From positions 2,516 through 33,138 of the forward strand of contig DIYZ01000026.1 in assembly GCA_002427845.1 (NCBI GenBank): a stretch of DNA of 30,623 nt, written 5' to 3'. The notes under the pieces were generated by a model. It did no database searches and was not told the DNA's origin. It saw only the letters and a list, made by a program, of their open reading frames with translations. Of the stretch, positions 7,414 through 15,574 are shown in pieces (positions within the stretch are counted from its first letter, which is position 1; every line of letters begins with the position of its first letter). The position numbers and the translations under genes were made by a program. This DNA comes from Chloracidobacterium sp. UBA6041. GTDB lineage: Bacteria > Acidobacteriota > Blastocatellia > Pyrinomonadales > Pyrinomonadaceae.

Positions 7414-9126
7414 TCACATCCCCTTATAATCGGGACCGCCGCCGCCCTCCGGAGTTACCCAGTTAATAATCTGGTAGGGATCCATGATGTCGCACGTCTT
7501 ACAATGAACGCAGTTGGAGAAGTTGATCTGTAACTTCCGCCTGCCGCCGGTCCCATCGTCAACCATTTCATAAACAGCCGCGGGACAAAATCTCTGGCAG
7601 GGGTTTCCGTATTCCTCCGCGCAGCGCGTTGCACAGATATTGGTGTCGAGCACGTGCAGGTGGCTGGGTTGATCTTCGCTGTGGCCGACCGCCGCGTGAT
7701 AGACATCGGTCAACTTATCGAAAGCAATTGTGCCGTCAAAACGAAGGCCGTCATATCGCTGTTGGATATCGTCCCCGTGGTAGCCGTAAGCTGACAGCTT
7801 CTTCATCTCCTCATGACCGGGTGCGGCTTTGGTGCGATCAAAAATCCCCCAGGCCCGACCGCCGCTGATGAACTGCAGACCCGTATTCATCAGACCCAAC
7901 CAGCGGCCATGTTTGAAACCAGCGTGGAAATTCCGCACTTTGCGCAACTCCGGAATAATCCAGCTCTCCTTAACCAGCTCCTCATAACGTTGCAACTGTT
8001 TCGCGGAAAAATCTTTTGCCTTTAGGGCCTCGAAAATTGTTTCCGCCGCCAGCATTCCGCTCTTAATTGCCGAATGAATTCCCTTCAACCTTTGCGAGTT
8101 AAGAAACCCGGCGCAGTCGCCGACCAGCAGTACGCCGTCGGCGTAAATTTGGGGCATCGCGAAATAGCCGCCCGCGGCAATCGTCTTCGCGCCATAGCGA
8201 ATCATCTTTCCACCCTCGAGCAGTCGACTGACGAACGGATGCTGCTTGAATTTTTGAAACTCTGCATGCGGATCGAGTAATGGATCCTTGTAATCGAGGC
8301 CGGTGACGTAGCCGATGTTTAGTATCCGGTTCTGCATTCCATAAATCCAACCGCCGCCATATGTGTGAGAGTCGGAGGGAAATCCCAACGTGTGCGTAAC
8401 CCTTCCCGCCGGGTAACGATCGTCCGGCAGCTCCCAAAGTTCTTTCACGCCGATGCTGTAGACTTGAGGTTCCCGCCCGGCGTCGAGACCGAGTCGCTGC
8501 ACCAGTTGCTTGGTCAGCGAGCCACGTGGTCCTTCACCTAACACGGTCACCTTGGCGCGTAGATCGACGCCCGGCTCGAAGTTTGGTTTCCGCTTCCCTT
8601 CCTTATCTATGCCCTTGTCGCCGGTGCGCACGCCTACGACCGCATCATCTAGATCGTAGAGCAGGTCGGCGCCGGGAAATTCAGGAAAGATGTTGACACC
8701 GGCCTCTTCGCATTTTTCGCCTAACCACATCGTGAGCCTGTTTAGCGAGACGATGTAATAGCCGCGATTCTTCAGCGGCGGCGGCGTAACGGGAGAGCGA
8801 ATGGCGCGATTCTTCGTGAGGTAGAGAAAATAATCTTCGTTGACCGGCGATTCGAGCGGCGCGCCGTGCTCGACAAAATCTGGCATTAACTCTCTCAACG
8901 CACGCGGATCCATCACCGCGCCGGACAGAATGTGTGCCCCGACGGAAGCGCCTTTTTCAATTACACCAATCTCAACTTCTCCCAGTGATCCGCCCTCAGT
9001 ATTGCCTTTTTCGACCGCTTCGTTATGGTTCTTTATCAACCGGGCGAGGTGTAGTGCGCCGCTTAAATTCGCCGGACCGGCGCCGACGAACACCACGTCC
9101 ATTTCCAGGATTTCACGTTCCATCAA
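7414..9126 (-). CDS. Electron transfer flavoprotein-ubiquinone oxidoreductase
   Basis: Membrane-associated FAD/iron-sulfur enzyme (ETF-QO) that passes electrons from ETF, reduced by acyl-CoA and other dehydrogenases, to the quinone pool. The FAD site is VGAGPANLSG (G15-x-G17-x-x-N20; the third Gly of the common motif is Asn). The C-terminus has the iron-sulfur region: RFCPAAVYEM (C514) and NCVHCKTCDIMDP (C539, C542, C545), then the PEGGGGPDYKGM end found in the family. Three extra cysteines, C498, C502 and C510, precede the canonical set. Length (570) fits. No ETF alpha/beta genes are adjacent. A palindrome in the promoter region suggests repressor control. The first ATG of an MM pair was taken; the second is equally possible. 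Confidence 0.93.
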   Translation of the reverse strand: MMEREILEMDVVFVGAGPANLSGALHLARLIKNHNEAVEKGNTEGGSLGEVEIGVIEKGASVGAHILSGAVMDPRALRELMPDFVEHGAPLESPVNEDYFLYLTKNRAIRSPVTPPPLKNRGYYIVSLNRLTMWLGEKCEEAGVNIFPEFPGADLLYDLDDAVVGVRTGDKGIDKEGKRKPNFEPGVDLRAKVTVLGEGPRGSLTKQLVQRLGLDAGREPQVYSIGVKELWELPDDRYPAGRVTHTLGFPSDSHTYGGGWIYGMQNRILNIGYVTGLDYKDPLLDPHAEFQKFKQHPFVSRLLEGGKMIRYGAKTIAAGGYFAMPQIYADGVLLVGDCAGFLNSQRLKGIHSAIKSGMLAAETIFEALKAKDFSAKQLQRYEELVKESWIIPELRKVRNFHAGFKHGRWLGLMNTGLQFISGGRAWGIFDRTKAAPGHEEMKKLSAYGYHGDDIQQRYDGLRFDGTIAFDKLTDVYHAAVGHSEDQPSHLHVLDTNICATRCAEEYGNPCQRFCPAAVYEMVDDGTGGRRKLQINFSNCVHCKTCDIMDPYQIINWVTPEGGGGPDYKGM

Positions 9127-9160
9127 TTAGTCCAGCTCGAGTGGTAGTTACGTAGCAAAA

Positions 9161-9174
9161 TGAATGACCATTCA
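9161..9174. promoter_or_regulatory. Palindromic operator candidate upstream of ETF-QO
   Basis: TGAATGACCATTCA is a dyad with perfect 6-bp arms (TGAATG/CATTCA) flanked by A-rich and T-rich runs, 35-48 nt upstream of the ETF-QO start. Its half-sites resemble those of TetR-family fatty-acid regulators such as Bacillus FadR (half-site TGAATGA), though the spacing is shorter. Regulator identity is inference. Confidence 0.5.
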
Positions 9175-9184
9175 GTTTTTCGGA

Positions 9185-9190
9185 AGTATA
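9185..9190 (-). promoter_or_regulatory. Candidate -10 element for the ETF-QO gene
   Basis: TATACT on the minus strand (5 of 6). No good -35 lies upstream at the right distance, as expected for an activated or weak promoter. The palindrome at 9161-9174 would then overlap the start of transcription. Confidence 0.3.
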
Positions 9191-9314
9191 GCAAATGCCT
9201 GCGGTTCGCGAAACGCCGTAACCTGGGGAACATACGAGTCGTCTGCCGCCAGCCTTCGTCGTTCTTATACAAAACTGTAGAATGTCTCAAATCTTAAGAA
9301 GAGAGAAACGTTAA

Positions 9315-11396
9315 GTGGCTGAACAAATACCTACGAACCGGCTCATCAACGAGACAAGCCCGTACCTTTTGCAGCATGCGCACAATCCGGTGGACTGGTT
9401 TCCCTGGGGCGAAGAGGCTTTCGCGATAGCGCGCCAGGAACAAAAGCCGATCCTGCTCAGCATTGGATACTCGGCGTGTCACTGGTGTCACGTGATGGAG
9501 CATGAGTCGTTTGAGAACGAAGCCATCGCGAAGCTCATGAATGAGAATTTCGTCAACATTAAAGTCGATCGCGAAGAACGACCTGATCTCGATCAGATCT
9601 ACATGAATGCGGTGCAAATGATGACGCATCACGGCGGTTGGCCCATGACTGTCTTTCTCACGCCTGACGCCGTTCCTTTCTACGCCGGAACTTACTTCCC
9701 TCCCGAGGATCGTTACAACATGCCGGGGTTTCCGCGCGTGCTCATAAGCCTGGCCGACGCTTACCGGGAACGGCCTGAAGATATCCAGAAAACCGCCACT
9801 TCTGTATTCAACGAACTCCAACGCTCAGCGGCCACGGTCGAATCAACAGAACTTCTTTCAGGCGATTTGCTGGAAACTGCGTATCGAGGCATCGTCAAAA
9901 ACTACGATGCAACAAGCGGTGGCTTCGGCGGCGCGCCCAAGTTTCCACCCGCAATGACGCTTGAATTTCTTCTCCATACTTTTGATCGCACGGGTAATCG
10001 GCAGCCATTGGAGATTGTTGACTATACCTGTCGAAAGATGGCTGACGGAGGAATTTACGATCACCTCGGGGGCGGTTTTCACCGTTACTCCACGGATGCT
10101 CGCTGGCTTGTGCCGCACTTCGAGAAAATGCTTTACGACAACGCGCTGCTTTCGCGTTTGTATCTTCATTATTACCAGGTGAGCGGCCATGACGCTGCAA
10201 GAATTGTTGTCGAGGGAATTCTGGATTACGTCGTTCGCGAGATGACTGACCCGCGCGGGGGCTTTTATTCCACACAGGATGCTGATTCGGAAGGTGTCGA
10301 GGGAAAGTTCTTTGTTTGGAGCCTGGCTGAAGTTAAGAAACTGCTTGGTGACCGTGACGCCCTACTCTTTGCTTCTTACTACAACATTACTGAGGGCGGT
10401 AACTTTGAAGGCGAGAATATTCTCAATGTCACGCGGCAAATGGCCGAGGTTGCGCAAGCACACAATGTCACAACCGAGAAACTGGGCCAGACTCTCAATA
10501 GAGCTCGCAAGACCCTTTTTGATGAACGCGAAAGACGGATTAAGCCGGCTCGGGACGAAAAGGTACTAACGGCCTGGAACGGTCTAATGCTTGCCAGCTT
10601 TGCGGAGGCAGCTGCAATTCTGAATCGCCCGGATTATGCGGAAGTGGCAAAACGCAATGCGCAATTTGTTCTCGAGAACCTGCGCCGAGACGGCCTGCTC
10701 TTGCGAACTTACAGAGACGGCCAGGCGAAACTTAACGCGTATCTGGAAGATTACGCATTTTATATAGACGGCTTATTAACGTTGTTTGAAACGTCAGGCG
10801 ACTTGCGGTGGTTTACTGAAAGCTGTGCCTTGACTGATAAAATGATTGAAGAGTTTTGGGACGATCAGGAAGGCGCGTTTTTCTACACCGGACGAAGCCA
10901 TGAAGCTTTGATCGTTCGCTCGAAAGACTTTTTCGATAACGCCACACCTTCGGGCAATTCGGTTGCCGCTGACGTGCTTCTCCGAATTGGCTTACTGACT
11001 GATAACAGCGACTATCAAAGGCGTGCCGCTACTATACTTCGTCTGAACGCAGCCGCGCTTCGCCGTTATCCTTCTGGTTTTGGTCGCCTGCTCTGCGCGC
11101 TCGATTTCTATTTGGGAACACCCAAAGAGATCGCGTCTATCGGAAGCCCTGAATCTGAGGAAACTCGTTTTCTGATCAAAGAGGTCTGGAGGCGATACCT
11201 GCCCAACAAAGTGGTAGCGCAGGCTTCTCCAACAAATCAGACCGCTAACTCCCTCATCCCTCTGTTGCGGGGTCGCGCGCAGGTTCAGGACAAGCCCACC
11301 GTATATGTTTGTGAACACTTCGTATGCAAACAACCCACGACAGACCCCTCTGAACTAGCCTCTCAACTGGCAAATCAAGCGACCGCTGTAAGCTAG
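9315..11396 (+). CDS. YyaL/DUF255 thioredoxin-like-domain protein (SPATA20 homologue)
   Basis: A 693-residue protein of the widespread DUF255/YyaL family (B. subtilis YyaL and vertebrate SPATA20 are homologues). The N-terminal ~165 residues are a thioredoxin-like domain beginning TNRLINETSPYLLQHAHNPV with the redox-type motif C55-H-W-C58 in SACHWCHVME. The rest is an alpha/alpha-toroid resembling glycan-processing enzymes, with GGGFHRYSTDARWLVPHFEK and the SEGVEGKFFVWS segment. The family's biochemical function is not established. It starts at GTG 9315 behind an AAGAGAG stretch. The C-terminal VCEHFVCKQPTTDP end is complete, so the gene is intact. It is a single-gene unit between ETF-QO (divergent) and the c-di-GMP gene. 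Confidence 0.9.
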   Translation: MAEQIPTNRLINETSPYLLQHAHNPVDWFPWGEEAFAIARQEQKPILLSIGYSACHWCHVMEHESFENEAIAKLMNENFVNIKVDREERPDLDQIYMNAVQMMTHHGGWPMTVFLTPDAVPFYAGTYFPPEDRYNMPGFPRVLISLADAYRERPEDIQKTATSVFNELQRSAATVESTELLSGDLLETAYRGIVKNYDATSGGFGGAPKFPPAMTLEFLLHTFDRTGNRQPLEIVDYTCRKMADGGIYDHLGGGFHRYSTDARWLVPHFEKMLYDNALLSRLYLHYYQVSGHDAARIVVEGILDYVVREMTDPRGGFYSTQDADSEGVEGKFFVWSLAEVKKLLGDRDALLFASYYNITEGGNFEGENILNVTRQMAEVAQAHNVTTEKLGQTLNRARKTLFDERERRIKPARDEKVLTAWNGLMLASFAEAAAILNRPDYAEVAKRNAQFVLENLRRDGLLLRTYRDGQAKLNAYLEDYAFYIDGLLTLFETSGDLRWFTESCALTDKMIEEFWDDQEGAFFYTGRSHEALIVRSKDFFDNATPSGNSVAADVLLRIGLLTDNSDYQRRAATILRLNAAALRRYPSGFGRLLCALDFYLGTPKEIASIGSPESEETRFLIKEVWRRYLPNKVVAQASPTNQTANSLIPLLRGRAQVQDKPTVYVCEHFVCKQPTTDPSELASQLANQATAVS

Positions 11397-11474
11397 GCTT
11401 CCTGCGAAACTGCCGCCGTGGGCAGCCGGCGCTTCCCTGACCGACGCAAATCCTTATTTACCTGTAGTAAGTTC

Positions 11475-11504
11475 TTGACTCCAACCTACTGAAAAGCTTA
11501 TCTT
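11475..11504 (+). promoter_or_regulatory. Candidate sigma-70 promoter for the c-di-GMP protein gene
   Basis: TTGACT (11475-11480, 5 of 6) and TATCTT (11499-11504, 4 of 6) are separated by 18 bp. Transcription would begin near 11511, at the edge of the dyad structure that follows. Confidence 0.4.
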
Positions 11505-11506
11505 TA

Positions 11507-11547
11507 CTGCCGTGCCAAACAGTGTTGGCACCTGGCCAACGCGGCAG
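11507..11547 (+). promoter_or_regulatory. Nested and mutually exclusive hairpins in a leader
   Basis: GTGCCAA (11512-11518) pairs perfectly with TTGGCAC (11525-11531). The same middle segment, as GTTGGC (11524-11529), can instead pair with GCCAAC (11535-11540). An outer stem CTGCCG/CGGCAG (11507-11512/11542-11547) encloses them. This could be an RNA switch or overlapping protein operators; it matches no riboswitch class I recognise. Confidence 0.4.
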
Positions 11548-11648
11548 TGCTGCAATACAAATCCTTTCCGGTAATTACGCGATCCATTCACCCGAAAACT
11601 GAGGACATTTAGGACCGTTGCTACGCTCTCCCTAAGGACAAAGACGTC

Positions 11649-14183
11649 ATGAGTGAAAAGAGGAACTGGAAAAGCACCCTATTGCTGGTCGGCATGTCGG
11701 TTGTAGGGTTCGTCCTTCTATGTGCCGGCTTGATCTCTACAATCGAGCTTCCCCTCCTGACAAGCGCCGGGTTGGTGTCGTGGTTGGTCCTGCTGGCTCT
11801 TACTCTGGCGGCGAGTCGTTTCACAGTATCAATCAGTTCCACTGTGGGTGTTAGTCAGAGTCGGAAGTCGGTGGCCGAAGCTCTTGTTTTCCTCGCAATA
11901 ATCCTTTATGCCGTGCCGCCTGCGCAGAGCGCGGGACCGGCGACGTTGTTGGCGGCGATTGTCGGTTTCGTATCAACCTACGGACTCTCGAGCCGCAGAG
12001 AGTCTATCTCCACCACGGCGATAGCCATTATCTCGACCTTTATCGCGGCTTCCTGCTATGGATTTCTGGCAACCGCCTTCGCCAATGACCGGACGGCTGG
12101 TCCTGATCTCCCTCTAAATGCGTTGCTCATTCCTCTTTGCATTCTGGCAATTCTTCAATATTTTCTAAGCACCGTCGCAACGGTTTACCTTCTCAATATA
12201 GTTGAGGGCAAACCGCGCGTACTTCCTTCCCGGGAAAGTATAGTTTGGACGTTAACTACGCAGGTTGCGGGAGCGGCCTCAGCGGTCCTTTTCTATTCAG
12301 CTATCCATGGCGCGGGTGCTCCATCAGTTCTTCTCGGCCTGTTGATTACCGGACTCGTCCATCTGCTTTATCGATTCAACGAGAACAGTCTTAAAGAAGT
12401 GCGGCGCGCGGAAGCGGAGCAGCGTCGTCACGTGGAAGAAATGGCCACCATTCACATGAATACGATTGAGTCGCTGGCCATCGCGATAGATGCCAAAGAC
12501 CAAACAACGCACGGTCACGTGCGGCGGACTCAGATCTATGCGTCAGAGATGGGAAAACTATTCAAGCTTGGCGGAGCGGAAGTGCAAGCCCTTTTTGCCG
12601 GCGCTTTGTTGCACGATATCGGCAAACTGGCAGTGCCGGAATACATCCTTAATAAGCCCGGCAAACTTACCGAAGCCGAGTTTGCCAAGATGAAAATCCA
12701 CCCCACAGTTGGGGGTGACATACTCAGAAGGGTCAACTTCCCTTACCCGGTCGAAGACATCGTACGTTATCACCACGAAAAGTGGGACGGCAGCGGTTAT
12801 CCCAAAGGCCTGAAGGGCCAGGCCATTCCACGTGTTGCGCGAATCATTTCAGTGGTCGACTTTTACGACGCCACACGCTGTGACCGTCCTTATCGCAAAG
12901 GCATGAAGCGTGAGGAATCGCTGGCCCTGTTGAAGAGCATGGCCGGAAGTGCCTTCGATCCGCGTGTTGTCGAAAAGTTCATCGAGCACGTTGAGGAATT
13001 TGACAGGCTCATTGACGCGGAAGACATTCAAGAGCAGGTTGAGTCAGAGATCGTGGCCCACGATTACCTGACGAAGACCAAACCCGATGCCGGGCTCGCG
13101 TCGAATCTGCTCGGCACGCCCAACGATGATGCCGGCTTTAGATCGATCACCGAGGCACAGCGGGAAGTATTTGCACTTCATGAGATCGCGCAAACAATCG
13201 GTTCGTCCCTCAATCTCAGCGACACGGTCACGCTGGTTTCCAACAAGCTGCGGGCAATCGTTCCCTTTGATACGTGCATCATTTTTGTTGTTGATGAAAA
13301 GTCGGGCAAGGCAGTTGCTGAGCACGTTGCCGGTGAAAACTACGACGCCTTCGACCGCCGGCGGATGAATGTGGGTGACGGCATAACCGGATGGGTTATA
13401 GCCAACGCCCGGTCCATGTGTAACGCTTCGCCGGAGCTCGACCTCGTGGGACTCCCTGAAGAAATCGCCACGAATTATCGCGGTGTGCTGGTATCGCCAT
13501 TGCTGAGAGAAGACGGAGCCTTCGGCGCGATCACACTCTATTCGAAGAGCAGGACCTCTTATACAATGGAACACGTGCGCCTGCTCGAGTCAGTTTGCCA
13601 ACACGCTTCCAGCGCCCTCAACAACGCGTTAACTTTCGAGAAAACAAAAGAGAGTGCCCTAACCGATCCGCTTACGGAACTGCCTAACGCTCGTGGGTTT
13701 TACATGATACTTGAGCAGCGCCTTGCAGAATGCCAGCGCCTGAGCTACGAGTCGTTAGCATTACTCAGTATGGACGTCGATGATTTCAAAGCTGTCAACG
13801 ATCAATATGGACATGCCATCGGTGATCGGGTGCTTGCGAGCCTGGCCGGTGTCATCCGAAAAGAACTGCGACAAATGGATTTACTGACGCGCTATGCTGG
13901 TGATGAATTTGTCGCAATCATGCCCATGGCTTCAACTCACATGGCAGCGAACATCGCCGAACGGGTCCGGAACGCAGTCGAAGCGCAGAAATTTTCGGTC
14001 AGCACCGGCAAAGTCGTTCAACTGGGTATAAGCATGGGTGTTGCCTGCTTCCCAAGTGAGGGGGAAACGACGGAAGAGCTTCTGACCGCGGCGGCCCGGA
14101 ACATGCAGAACGATAAGCATTCGCGGAAGACTCTAATAAGTATAGCCAACAATCCGATGAGTACGCTTGATGCTTTCAGATGA
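11649..14183 (+). CDS. Membrane HD-GYP/GAF/GGDEF cyclic-di-GMP turnover protein
   Basis: An 844-residue multidomain signalling protein. About eight hydrophobic segments (residues 10-240) form a membrane sensor region. Next is an HD-GYP phosphodiesterase domain (about 270-450) with LLHDIGKLAVPEYIL and YHHEKWDGSGYPKGLKG, keeping the HD pair and the HHE..GYP motif. A GAF domain (about 500-660) follows, then a GGDEF diguanylate cyclase domain (about 670-830). The signature reads AGDEF (near 750) rather than GGDEF, a variant compatible with activity, and an RxxD product-inhibition motif (RQMD) lies exactly five residues before it. The protein could both make and degrade c-di-GMP. AAGGA precedes the ATG by about 10 nt. 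It is monocistronic with its own terminator. Confidence 0.9.
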   Translation: MSEKRNWKSTLLLVGMSVVGFVLLCAGLISTIELPLLTSAGLVSWLVLLALTLAASRFTVSISSTVGVSQSRKSVAEALVFLAIILYAVPPAQSAGPATLLAAIVGFVSTYGLSSRRESISTTAIAIISTFIAASCYGFLATAFANDRTAGPDLPLNALLIPLCILAILQYFLSTVATVYLLNIVEGKPRVLPSRESIVWTLTTQVAGAASAVLFYSAIHGAGAPSVLLGLLITGLVHLLYRFNENSLKEVRRAEAEQRRHVEEMATIHMNTIESLAIAIDAKDQTTHGHVRRTQIYASEMGKLFKLGGAEVQALFAGALLHDIGKLAVPEYILNKPGKLTEAEFAKMKIHPTVGGDILRRVNFPYPVEDIVRYHHEKWDGSGYPKGLKGQAIPRVARIISVVDFYDATRCDRPYRKGMKREESLALLKSMAGSAFDPRVVEKFIEHVEEFDRLIDAEDIQEQVESEIVAHDYLTKTKPDAGLASNLLGTPNDDAGFRSITEAQREVFALHEIAQTIGSSLNLSDTVTLVSNKLRAIVPFDTCIIFVVDEKSGKAVAEHVAGENYDAFDRRRMNVGDGITGWVIANARSMCNASPELDLVGLPEEIATNYRGVLVSPLLREDGAFGAITLYSKSRTSYTMEHVRLLESVCQHASSALNNALTFEKTKESALTDPLTELPNARGFYMILEQRLAECQRLSYESLALLSMDVDDFKAVNDQYGHAIGDRVLASLAGVIRKELRQMDLLTRYAGDEFVAIMPMASTHMAANIAERVRNAVEAQKFSVSTGKVVQLGISMGVACFPSEGETTEELLTAAARNMQNDKHSRKTLISIANNPMSTLDAFR

Positions 14184-14207
14184 CGTTGGCGGCGGACGTT
14201 TTTAAGC

Positions 14208-14239
14208 GACGCACATCGCAAATGCGGTGTGCGTCTTTT
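14208..14239 (+). terminator. Rho-independent terminator after the c-di-GMP protein gene
   Basis: A 13-bp stem with one G-T pair (arms 14208-14220 and 14223-14235, GACGCACATCGCA with TGCGGTGTGCGTC) is followed by TTTT. It lies 24 nt after the stop codon. Confidence 0.75.
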
Positions 14240-14256
14240 GCTTGGGAAAGGTATTT

Positions 14257-14286
14257 TTGCGCGCTGTCACATACCTCGCGTATAAT
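14257..14286 (+). promoter_or_regulatory. Candidate promoter of the pyruvate dehydrogenase cluster
   Basis: Perfect TATAAT at 14281-14286 with TTGCGC (14257-14262, 3 of 6) 18 bp upstream. It sits between the preceding terminator and the E1 alpha start, leaving a leader of about 70 nt. Confidence 0.55.
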
Positions 14287-14362
14287 CCCAACCGTTATCA
14301 GGACAACCTTTTCAATTCGCAATGGCCGCCGTTAATGGCGGTTCATTTAGTCGAAAGCGCAA

Positions 14363-15514
14363 GTGGCAAAATCAAACTACGAAATGAGAAAGCGAACGCC
14401 CGAGCCAGCCCGTGTGGGAGCTGAAGATACAAGTGCGACCGGCGTCATGGACCAGGAGATGGCCGAGACAGCCGCGGGAAGCCCGAGTCAACAAACGCGC
14501 GACGTAAAGAGCGCGCAGAAGAACCGGCTGGCGGACGTCGACAGGGAAACGCTGATCAGCATCTATCGACAGATGCTCCTGGTGCGTCGCTTTGAAGAAA
14601 AGTCGGCAGAAGCTTACAGCTCAGGAAAGATTGGCGGATTTTGCCACCTCTACATCGGCCAGGAGGCCGTGGCGATTGGCGCAATCTCAGCGATCAGAAA
14701 AGATGACTACGTGTTAACCAGCTATCGTGAACACGCGCATGCCATAGCCAAGGGCATGTCTCCGGAGTCTGTGATGGCCGAACTTTATGGCAAGTCCACC
14801 GGCTGCTCACGCGGGAAGGGTGGTTCGATGCACATGTTTGACAAAGACGTGAATTTTCTGGGCGGGCACGCGATTGTGGGTGGACAAATTCCCCTGGCCA
14901 CCGGCGTCGCATTCGCCTCGAAATATAAAGGGACTGACCAGGTGACACTATGTTTCTTTGGCGAGGCAGCCGTGAACCAGGGCGCGTTTCATGAGTCCCT
15001 GAATATGGCCCAGCTGTGGAAGTTGCCTTGCATTTACATCTGCGAAAACAATCAATACGGCATGGGCACATCTCTCGAACGGGCGATGTCATCACAGGAT
15101 ATTTCGCAGAAGGCTCGTGCTTACGATATAGCCGCGGAGTTCGTCGATGGCATGGACGTCTTAGCCGTGCGTGAAGCAACGCAGCGCGCTATTGAACGCG
15201 CTCGTAAAGACTATCTGCCGACGCTGCTCGAGGTCCGAACCTATCGGTTCATGGGCCACTCGATGTCGGACCCGGGGAATTACCGCACGCGCGCGGAGAT
15301 CGAACGACACCAGGAGCGCGACCCTATTAAACTGTTTTCGGCCAGCCTGAAAGAAGAAGGGGTGCTGACGGATTCGGAATTTCAAAGCATCGAAGCGGAA
15401 GTTAAAGAACAGGTTGAGCAGGCTGTGCGATTCGCGGAAGAAAGTCCTCTGCCTGCGCCTGAAGAGCTATTCACAGACGTTTATGCCAACCCGATTGAAC
15501 CGGGTAAGCATTAG
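14363..15514 (+). CDS. pdhA: Pyruvate dehydrogenase E1 component, alpha subunit
   Basis: Alpha subunit of the ThDP-dependent decarboxylase of the pyruvate dehydrogenase complex, cytoplasmic. Typical segments: YRQMLLVRRFEEKSAEAY, GFCHLYIGQEAVAIG, SYREHAHAIAKGM, GGSMHMFD, WKLPCIYICENNQYGMGTS and the GHSMSDPGNYRTRAEIE phosphorylation-loop region. The ThDP/magnesium motif reads G200-E201-A202 where the family normally has G-D-G, with N230 at the expected distance. The GTG at 14363 gives a 383-residue protein; the first ~40 residues are poorly conserved, and the true start may be ATG 14384 or 14447. None has a strong ribosome site. It is followed by pdhB and E2; E3 is not in the window. A branched-chain 2-oxo acid substrate cannot be ruled out, but the 'LWKLP' pattern favours pyruvate. 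Confidence 0.88.
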   Translation: MAKSNYEMRKRTPEPARVGAEDTSATGVMDQEMAETAAGSPSQQTRDVKSAQKNRLADVDRETLISIYRQMLLVRRFEEKSAEAYSSGKIGGFCHLYIGQEAVAIGAISAIRKDDYVLTSYREHAHAIAKGMSPESVMAELYGKSTGCSRGKGGSMHMFDKDVNFLGGHAIVGGQIPLATGVAFASKYKGTDQVTLCFFGEAAVNQGAFHESLNMAQLWKLPCIYICENNQYGMGTSLERAMSSQDISQKARAYDIAAEFVDGMDVLAVREATQRAIERARKDYLPTLLEVRTYRFMGHSMSDPGNYRTRAEIERHQERDPIKLFSASLKEEGVLTDSEFQSIEAEVKEQVEQAVRFAEESPLPAPEELFTDVYANPIEPGKH

Positions 15515-15574
15515 AAGATTTCAACCGACTTTGTAACGCGTCCAATTGGAAATCAGAAAAAGGGATTTCTTGAA

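Noticed and set aside
7403..7417. Terminator between rpoZ and ETF-QO from GTGAG/CTCAC
   Set aside because: Only a 5-bp stem with no T-run on either strand.
11526..11543. TGGCAC as a sigma-54 -24 element in the leader of the c-di-GMP gene
   Set aside because: The GC of the -12 element is not at the required 10-nt spacing from GG.
11397..11648. A c-di-GMP-I (GEMM) riboswitch, prompted by GACGCAAA near 11442
   Set aside because: The rest of the conserved core and its two helices cannot be found around it.
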